Origin: Planctomycetales bacterium
GTDB taxonomy: Bacteria > Planctomycetota > Planctomycetia > Isosphaerales > Isosphaeraceae
Direction: 5' to 3'
NCBI GenBank assembly: GCA_027435495.1
Contig: DAHZZC010000935.1
Location: 1 to 9,768, forward strand
DNA length: 9,768 nt
The position numbers and the translations under genes were made by a program. This document shows, one piece after another, positions 5,535 to 9,768 of the stretch. Positions within the stretch are counted from its first letter, which is position 1. Each line of letters starts with the position of its first letter. The notes beneath the pieces are model-generated. The model saw only the letters and a list, made by a program, of their open reading frames with translations. It did not search any database and was not told the origin of the DNA.

Positions 5535-7415
5535 TCACCGCCTCGGTTGCGCCGGCGCGAGGCGGTCCAGCACCCCCCGCAGGCGACCGACGACCGGAGC
5601 CATCGCCGGGGATCGCGACTGGTCGATCAGCTCGTGGGGGTCGTCGCGTTCGTTGTAGAGTTCTTCGCGGCCATCGCCGGCGTTGCGGATGAGGACATAA
5701 TCTCCCTGGGCGATCGCGGTCAGCGGGCCACGGCGCACCGGGGCTCGGCCCTGGTTGGGGTCGATCGGATTGGGCTCCGTCAGCTCCGAGAAGACCGGGC
5801 TCGCGTTGGGTCCCGGGGCGGTCGGTTGTGGGGCCCAGGTTCGCGAGAGCGATCGGCCCGGGAACGGCGACCGCGCCCGGGGCGCGGCCAGTTCGGCGAT
5901 CGTCGGCGGGAGGTCTCGCAGGCTGACCACCTCGCGCACCACCGAGGGCGACGTCCGGCCGCCCGGCGGGACGATCACCAGCGGGACGTGAATCTCGGTT
6001 TGATAGAGGCTCTCGCCGTGGTCGTAGAGTCCGTGCTCGCCGAGTCCCTCGCCGTGGTCGGCCACCACCACGATCAGCGTCCGATCGAGCTCGCCCCGTC
6101 GCTGCAACTCGTCGAAGAGCTTGCCAAGCTGGGCGTCGAGATAGGCGAGGCAGTCGTCGTAGGCGTTGCGGGCCATCGTCAGCGCCGGCGGCGGGAGTTT
6201 CTCCCGGTCGGTATGGATCCAGCCATCGAGCAGGAAGAAGTATTCGCCCTCGGTCCTCGGCCCGTCGCCGAACTGGTACGAGACGCCCATGGGTAGCACG
6301 TAAGGCGCGTGCGCATCCACATAATTGAGGAACGCGAAGAAGGGCCGATCCGGCTCGCTCCGCCGATCCAGCCAGCCGAGAAGCTCTCGGTTGATGATCG
6401 AGGCGTCCTTGCGGTCGCCGACCTGGAGCTGTCGGATCGTCCACCCCGGCGCCACCCATCCGACCAGGTTCACGCCCATCTCGAACAGACGAGAGGCTCG
6501 AAGGGTGGCCGAGTCGCGGAAGACGTGGTCCTCGTAATGGCCGAAGTCGCGGGCGAGGCCGCTGTCGTACGAGCAATAGATCGTGTTGGCGACGAAGCCA
6601 GCCGTCGTGTAGCCAAGCCCGCCGAGGAACCCGGCGAGCGTCGGGAAGCCGCCCTGGATTGAGGTTAACCACCGGGCGTTCACATCGTGCGGCCATTGAC
6701 CGGTCAGGATCGTCGCGTGCGAGGCGAGCGTCCAGGGCGCTGAGGAGCGGGCCTGATCGAACCGGATGCCGCGTCTCGAGAGCTCGACGAGTGTCGGGCT
6801 CGTCGGTCGGGTGTAGCCGTAGAGGCTCAACCGATCGGCGCGGACCGTGTCGAGGACCACCAGCAGGACGTTCGGCGGCCGAGGCGTGGGGATCGGGCGC
6901 CACGACTCGCGCCACTCGGCCAGTCGGTCCGAGCCGACGACCCATCCCCCGGCCGCCGCGATCACAAGCGGCAGGACCGGCCAGGCGCGCCGGCCCCGCC
7001 GCCGCCAGGTTGAAGGTTCGCGTTCGAGCCACGGGGCGACCTGGAAGGCGATCCCCAGCGCCAGGAGCATCCAGGCTTCGGCCAGCACGCCCGGCCCGGC
7101 GATCATCAGGGCCGGCAGGATCGCGAGTGCGATCAGGAGTCGGGTCGAGGCCCAGGCCGATCGTGGCCAGATTCGGGCCGCCGCCGCGCAGGCCAGGCCC
7201 AGAACGGCGAAGATGGCCGCGTCGAGGATCGGGACCACCCAGACGAAATGGCGGGTGACGAGGTAGAGCCGGCCGGAGAGGCCGAGTCCGACCCGCGCCA
7301 GCACTTCCAGTCCGCCGGCCATCGGGCCGCACCAGGCGGCTAGCAGCAGAAGGTCGAGCGGGCCATGCCGGGACCGATTCGCTATCGAGGCCACCGATAC
7401 TTCGCTCACGTTCAT
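5535..7415 (-). CDS. Membrane-anchored sulfatase-fold hydrolase/transferase with Thr at the nucleophile position
   Basis: The 626-residue product has about five membrane helices in its first 160 residues, then an alkaline phosphatase-superfamily domain. NVLLVVLDTVRADRLSLYGY (from about 182) gives the first metal Asp (D189). APWTLASHATILTG aligns with the sulfatase signature CxPxRxxLLTG but has Thr (T229) where formylglycine-forming Cys or Ser should be, and Ala for the Pro. ADHGEGLGEH supplies the second metal pair (D453, H454). Thr nucleophiles are known in LtaS-type phosphotransferases, so phospho- or phosphoglycerol-type chemistry is as likely as sulfate ester cleavage. The catalytic domain should face away from the cytoplasm. 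ATG 7415 is chosen because the 44 residues before it are Arg/Pro-rich, overlap the preceding gene and are unlike a membrane-protein start, although no good ribosome site is seen at 7415. The stop falls in a repeat. Confidence 0.83.
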   Translation of the reverse strand: MNVSEVSVASIANRSRHGPLDLLLLAAWCGPMAGGLEVLARVGLGLSGRLYLVTRHFVWVVPILDAAIFAVLGLACAAAARIWPRSAWASTRLLIALAILPALMIAGPGVLAEAWMLLALGIAFQVAPWLEREPSTWRRRGRRAWPVLPLVIAAAGGWVVGSDRLAEWRESWRPIPTPRPPNVLLVVLDTVRADRLSLYGYTRPTSPTLVELSRRGIRFDQARSSAPWTLASHATILTGQWPHDVNARWLTSIQGGFPTLAGFLGGLGYTTAGFVANTIYCSYDSGLARDFGHYEDHVFRDSATLRASRLFEMGVNLVGWVAPGWTIRQLQVGDRKDASIINRELLGWLDRRSEPDRPFFAFLNYVDAHAPYVLPMGVSYQFGDGPRTEGEYFFLLDGWIHTDREKLPPPALTMARNAYDDCLAYLDAQLGKLFDELQRRGELDRTLIVVVADHGEGLGEHGLYDHGESLYQTEIHVPLVIVPPGGRTSPSVVREVVSLRDLPPTIAELAAPRARSPFPGRSLSRTWAPQPTAPGPNASPVFSELTEPNPIDPNQGRAPVRRGPLTAIAQGDYVLIRNAGDGREELYNERDDPHELIDQSRSPAMAPVVGRLRGVLDRLAPAQPRR

Positions 7416-7515
7416 TCGAACGCCCGGCGCGCGCGACCGGGGATCGGACACCCGGCCGCTCGATCGCGGCCGAACGCCCCATCCCCGGCCTTCGGCGCCG
7501 GCCTCCGTATCCCGA

Positions 7516-8559
7516 TCAATAGCTGCCGGACGAGATGACCTCGCCATCCCCCCTTGTGCCCAGGCTCCAGTACGTGTTCATCGCGACCGTGCTCTTGAGG
7601 AACTGAACGTGGCCATCGGCGAACGCGAAGTTAGCGCCGCCTGGGTGGTTGCTGTTGGCGTTGATGATGTCGGCGAAGTCGGCACCGCAGCCGTTGCAAT
7701 CCGACCGGCAGGCCCCCCACTGATACTGCGTCGAGCTCGGGGGGACGATCGTCATGAAGAACGCCAGGCCCGGCGAGCCGACCGCCCAGCGCCAGCCGAG
7801 GTCCGCCGTCCCCGGGTTCTGCTTCGAGTTCCACAACTGGTTGCAGGTCTGAAGCTCGGTCATCACGCCCGCCTGGTTCTGCCAGGCGTCGATGTAACGA
7901 TAATTCGTCGTGATGCTCGAGGCCGAGATCCCGCCCCGCCACCGCACCCAGTTATTGGGCGATCCGGTCAGCAGTTCGCTGAAGGCGATCGTGTTCGAGG
8001 TTCCGTCGGTCACATCGGCGATCGAGGTCACCGCGTAGTTCTGGAAGATTCCGGTGCCTGTCGTGGTCCAGGGGTTGGTCGTCGCCCCCATGCTGCCGAC
8101 GTAGTTGTTGTTGTCGCCGTTCCAGGCGCCACCGCCGGTGAGGCCGTCCGACGGACACATGAAGGTCGCCAGCTTGGCGTTCGCCACCGTCGAGTTCGTG
8201 GCGCTGCCGAAGTTCTCCCAGACGTCCCAACTGAAGTTGGCGGCGTTGTACATCGGCTGCTGCTCGAGGTAGCCGAGCATCATCGCCTGGGCGCTGAACG
8301 TTCCCCAGGTGGCGAGCTTCGATGGCTGGCCGTTGAGGTACGGCGCGACGGCCGTTCCCATCGGGAACGACCCCATGGCCTGGTGATAGTTGTGCAGCGC
8401 CAGGCCGATCTGCTTCAAATTATTGGTGCACTGGGCACGACGGGCCGCCTCGCGCGCCGCCTGGACGGCGGGCAGGAGCAAGGCGATGAGAACCGCGATG
8501 ATGGCGATCACGACCAGCAATTCGATGAGCGTAAAACCGCGACGATCCGACTTCTTCAT
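7516..8559 (-). CDS. DUF1559 prepilin-like protein (type II secretion/pseudopilin-type N-terminus)
   Basis: The 347-residue product starts MKKSDRRGFTLIELLVVIAI, a class III signal with the peptidase site between G8 and F9 and the conserved Glu at +5 (E13). ALLLPAVQAAREAARRAQC and NNLKQIGLALHNYH follow. It ends with the family's C-terminal H-x-G-G-A-N-F-A-F-A-D-G-H motif ('NSNHPGGANFAFADGHVQF'). Planctomycetes carry many copies of this family; they are presumed to be pseudopilin-like surface or secretion proteins, but no member's function is clear to me. The start is fixed by GAGGAG at 8569-8574, nine bases upstream, and by the exact signal. The length is normal for the family. It lies 138 bases downstream of the lipoprotein gene, an arrangement I recall as common in planctomycetes. 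Confidence 0.95.
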   Translation of the reverse strand: MKKSDRRGFTLIELLVVIAIIAVLIALLLPAVQAAREAARRAQCTNNLKQIGLALHNYHQAMGSFPMGTAVAPYLNGQPSKLATWGTFSAQAMMLGYLEQQPMYNAANFSWDVWENFGSATNSTVANAKLATFMCPSDGLTGGGAWNGDNNNYVGSMGATTNPWTTTGTGIFQNYAVTSIADVTDGTSNTIAFSELLTGSPNNWVRWRGGISASSITTNYRYIDAWQNQAGVMTELQTCNQLWNSKQNPGTADLGWRWAVGSPGLAFFMTIVPPSSTQYQWGACRSDCNGCGADFADIINANSNHPGGANFAFADGHVQFLKSTVAMNTYWSLGTRGDGEVISSGSY

Positions 8560-8568
8560 CCGCGATCA

Positions 8569-8574
8569 CTCCTC
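8569..8574 (-). promoter_or_regulatory. Ribosome binding site of the DUF1559 gene
   Basis: GAGGAG on the minus strand, nine bases before ATG 8559, is the clearest Shine-Dalgarno sequence among the surface-protein genes here. Confidence 0.75.
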
Positions 8575-8650
8575 AGGGGGAAAACACGAAATGAACCGTT
8601 GGAGAAACCATGAGGAAAATGTGTCCTGATGGTCCCGAAGCGAAGAGCAG

Positions 8651-8687
8651 CGATCGGTGGAACGTTCGGGCGTCGGCCCACCGATCG
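8651..8687 (-). terminator. Intercistronic hairpin between the lipoprotein and DUF1559 genes
   Basis: CGATCGGTGG (8651-8660) and CCACCGATCG (8678-8687) are perfect 10-bp complements around a 17-base loop, beginning 10 bases after the lipoprotein stop codon. No U-run follows on the minus strand, so this is not a classical intrinsic terminator. It could stabilise the upstream message, act as a partial or Rho-assisted terminator, or set the ratio of the two proteins. The inner ACCGATCGGT is itself palindromic, allowing alternative folds. Confidence 0.5.
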
Positions 8688-8697
8688 GTCGATCGCG

Positions 8698-8919
8698 TTA
8701 CCGCGACTGCGTCTTGCCGCCAGCCGAGGGGCCGACCTTGCCGGCTTTTTTCATCTCGGCCATCTGCTTCTTGTAATCATCGGCCTGGTCCTTGTTCGCC
8801 TGCTCCGTCTGGGGCGAGCCCGAATCGTCGCAGCCCGCCTGGAGCACCAGGGACCCGATCGCCAGCGAGAAGATCGACGCCCGCACCGCGATCGCAAACC
8901 GCTTTCCAGTTCTTCGCAT
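8698..8919 (-). CDS. Small lipoprotein
   Basis: The 73-residue product has a basic N-terminus (MRRTGKRFAIAVR), a hydrophobic segment (about 14-28) and the Cys of a lipobox in VLQAGC30, followed by a short charged, Lys/Gln/Asp-rich tail (SPQTEQANKDQADDYKKQMA). The lipobox is imperfect: the -3 position is Gln rather than Leu, with Leu at -4. The mature part is only about 43 residues and probably disordered or a short helix. Such tiny lipoproteins are often found beside DUF1559 genes in planctomycetes (recollection), suggesting a shared role at the cell surface. The start has only a weak AGGA, 11 bases upstream. No enzyme function is implied. Confidence 0.78.
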   Translation of the reverse strand: MRRTGKRFAIAVRASIFSLAIGSLVLQAGCDDSGSPQTEQANKDQADDYKKQMAEMKKAGKVGPSAGGKTQSR

Positions 8920-9338
8920 CGTTCAATAAATCCTTGATCACACCGGAGTGCCGATGAGGATAGCCGATCCCGTCCCCTGACCGAGGTCCGGAGATTGGTC
9001 CGGATTCATCCGGCGCACCTGATTTCGACCCAATTCCTTAGTGGCGGGAATGCGAATAGTCAGAGTAATTCCGTTGTAGACACGCTGTCAAGGGACTGGA
9101 GGTGGGATCTTGAGGTCTCCCACGGTCTGTTTTCTTTTCACCACGGGCGGGTCCACGGTGACGGACACTGGACGTGCGTGACCGATGGGTGTTTCCCACC
9201 GTTAAAATCCTACAAGGCACCTGCGCTGTGCTTTGGAGCTCGTCCCCGTTTCCCAGCCGAGCCGAGAAGGAAAGGGCACGGGGATCTCTCTCGACCTCGT
9301 TCACGTGCCCGCTGATGTAACGGATCGGTTCCCCTGTC
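8920..9338. other. Gene-free region between the lipoprotein gene and the REP cluster
   Basis: About 420 bases without a convincing coding region on either strand. Besides the candidate promoter it contains short dyads: GTGGGA/TCCCAC (9102-9107 / 9118-9123) followed on the plus strand by a T-rich stretch to 9138; TCCCCGT/ACGGGGA (9243-9249 / 9278-9284); and GGGCACG/CGTGCCC (9274-9280 / 9304-9310). The last two share bases and cannot form together. Nothing else is recognisable, and no tRNA or known RNA pattern was found. Confidence 0.5.
9062..9091 (-). promoter_or_regulatory. Candidate promoter for the lipoprotein-DUF1559 unit
   Basis: A perfect TTGACA (9091-9086) on the minus strand is followed after 18 bases by TACTCT (9067-9062), a weak -10 box. 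Transcription would start near 9055 and give a leader of about 135 bases before ATG 8919. Only the -35 box is strong. Confidence 0.33.
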
Positions 9339-9421
9339 GGAGCCGGCTCCTACAACGAGATCCGTGCTGGCCGAAGCATAAGGTGTCGCGTGGATCGCCG
9401 GCTGAAGCAAGACACGAGAAG

Positions 9422-9464
9422 GACCGAAGCAACCACCCTGTAGGAGGGAGCTCCAGCTCCCGAC
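9422..9464 (+). repeat. 43-bp direct repeat, first copy (forward REP-like hairpin)
   Basis: This stretch from GACCGAAGCAACCACC to the hairpin end CTCCCGAC is identical to 9726-9768, 304 bases downstream. It contains the GTAG tetranucleotide and the GGGAGCT/AGCTCCC stem. Confidence 0.8.
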
Positions 9465-9513
9465 CCGGCCGAAGCATAAGGTGCCGCGTGGATCGCCGGC
9501 TGGAGCCGGCTCC

Positions 9514-9570
9514 TTCTATGAACGCAGTTCATCCAATGGGGATGAAAAGCATGGAGGCGTTCATCCCCAT
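9514..9570. repeat. Insert with nested, competing inverted repeats inside the REP-like cluster
   Basis: ATGGGGATGAA (9536-9546) pairs perfectly with TTCATCCCCAT (9560-9570). ATGAACGC (9518-9525) pairs with GCGTTCAT (9557-9564), and TTCATCC (9528-9534) with GGATGAA (9540-9546). These folds exclude one another. Compared with the junction of the tandem units (GGCTCCTACAACGAG), the corresponding junction here is interrupted by about 57 bases, so this looks like a small element inserted into a REP unit. Confidence 0.5.
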
Positions 9571-9572
9571 CT

Positions 9573-9702
9573 ACAATGAGATCCGTGCTGGCCGAAGCAT
9601 AAGGTGCCGCGTGGATCGCCGGCTGGAGCCGGCTCCTACAACGAGATCCGTGCTGGCCGAAGCATAAGGTGTCGCGTGGATCGCCGGCTGGAGCCGGCTC
9701 CT
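9573..9702 (+). repeat. Two tandem 65-bp units within the REP-like cluster
   Basis: Units 9573-9637 and 9638-9702 differ at only two positions by eye (T/C in ACAAYGAG and C/T in GGTGYCGCG). Each unit consists of the linker plus one reverse-orientation hairpin. A close relative starts at 9352 and a partial one at 9467. Confidence 0.8.
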
Positions 9703-9725
9703 AGAGCGACAGACCCTGCGAGAAA

Positions 9726-9768
9726 GACCGAAGCAACCACCCTGTAGGAGGGAGCTCCAGCTCCCGAC
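9726..9768 (+). repeat. 43-bp direct repeat, second copy (cut by the window edge)
   Basis: Identical to 9422-9464 over its whole visible length. The match stops only because the sequence ends, so the repeated unit is probably longer. Confidence 0.8.

Larger units (their letters stand above)
9339..9768. repeat. REP-like palindrome cluster with GTAG-headed elements in both orientations
   Basis: Two hairpin types recur. The forward type is GTAG followed by GGGAGCT-CC-AGCTCCC (GTAG at 9440 and 9744; hairpins 9446-9461 and 9750-9765). The reverse type, read on the minus strand, is GTAG/CTAG followed by GCCGGCT-CC-AGCCGGC (plus-strand hairpins 9495-9510, 9618-9633, 9683-9698; a partial one at 9339-9353). 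Both read GTAGGAGnnnGCTCCAGC on their own strand, so they are variants of one element placed in opposite directions, as in BIMEs. A conserved 'CCGAAGCATAAGGTG' linker starts at 9371, 9469, 9592 and 9657. The cluster continues beyond the right edge. Confidence 0.75.

Noticed and set aside
7416..7547. Extension of the sulfatase-fold protein to an ATG at 7547
   Set aside because: The extra 44 residues are Arg/Pro/Ser-rich, overlap the end of the DUF1559 gene by 32 bases and precede the first membrane helix without purpose. The ATG at 7415 is preferred, though the absence of a good ribosome site there leaves some doubt.
8957..8985. TATCCT as a -10 box close to the lipoprotein gene
   Set aside because: There is no acceptable -35 box at 16-18 bases (CTCGGT); the TTGACA-containing site further upstream is better.
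8997..9024. Sequence resembling the 3' part of a tRNA (GGATTCATCCGGCGCACC)
   Set aside because: No T-arm consensus, anticodon arm or matching acceptor strand can be found upstream.
9339..9768. Repeat cluster considered as a CRISPR array
   Set aside because: The repeats are unequally spaced, occur in both orientations, have related rather than unique intervening sequence, and no cas gene is nearby.

Overview
The window looks like a chromosomal stretch of a high-GC planctomycete, most likely from the Isosphaeraceae/Gemmataceae side of Planctomycetota. This rests on gene content, not on a marker gene: a DUF1559 prepilin-like protein with the repeated pseudopilin N-terminus, a tiny lipoprotein just upstream of it, a TPR/FG-GAP/ASPIC protein, a membrane-anchored sulfatase-fold enzyme, and a GxxExxY protein bordered by 'CTCTGCGTCTCTGCGTGAAA'-type repeats. 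Every credible gene is on the minus strand, so transcription runs from right to left.

Reading in transcription order: 9339-9768 is a cluster of REP-like palindromes in both orientations. Region 8920-9338 has no gene but holds a candidate promoter. Then come a 73-residue lipoprotein (8698-8919), an intercistronic hairpin, the DUF1559 protein (7516-8559) and a five-helix membrane enzyme of the alkaline phosphatase/sulfatase fold with Thr at the usual nucleophile position (5535-7415). A GxxExxY protein (5058-5438) follows, enclosed by a near-perfect 37-bp inverted repeat, and then a 960-residue TPR + FG-GAP + ASPIC/UnbV protein (2062-4944).

The left third is mobile. A DDE transposase (431-1971) is split into two frames at a T6G5 run and lies between 9-bp terminal inverted repeats (422-430 / 2084-2092). 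These define an insertion sequence of about 1.67 kb whose right end supplies the last nine codons and the stop of the FG-GAP gene. At the far left, 1-198 is the N-terminal part of a DUF4172-type Fic protein carrying its inhibitory-helix motif, with a palindrome-rich promoter at 204-300.

No single pathway joins these genes. The lipoprotein, DUF1559, sulfatase-fold and FG-GAP proteins are all predicted to be exported or membrane-bound, which fits planctomycete cell-surface biology. The GxxExxY unit, the insertion sequence and the REP cluster are accessory DNA placed between and after them. The points most worth a second look are the GxxExxY/inverted-repeat module, the REP-like array, the transposase recoding site, and the Thr-type active site. 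I saw no complete new defence or biosynthetic system.
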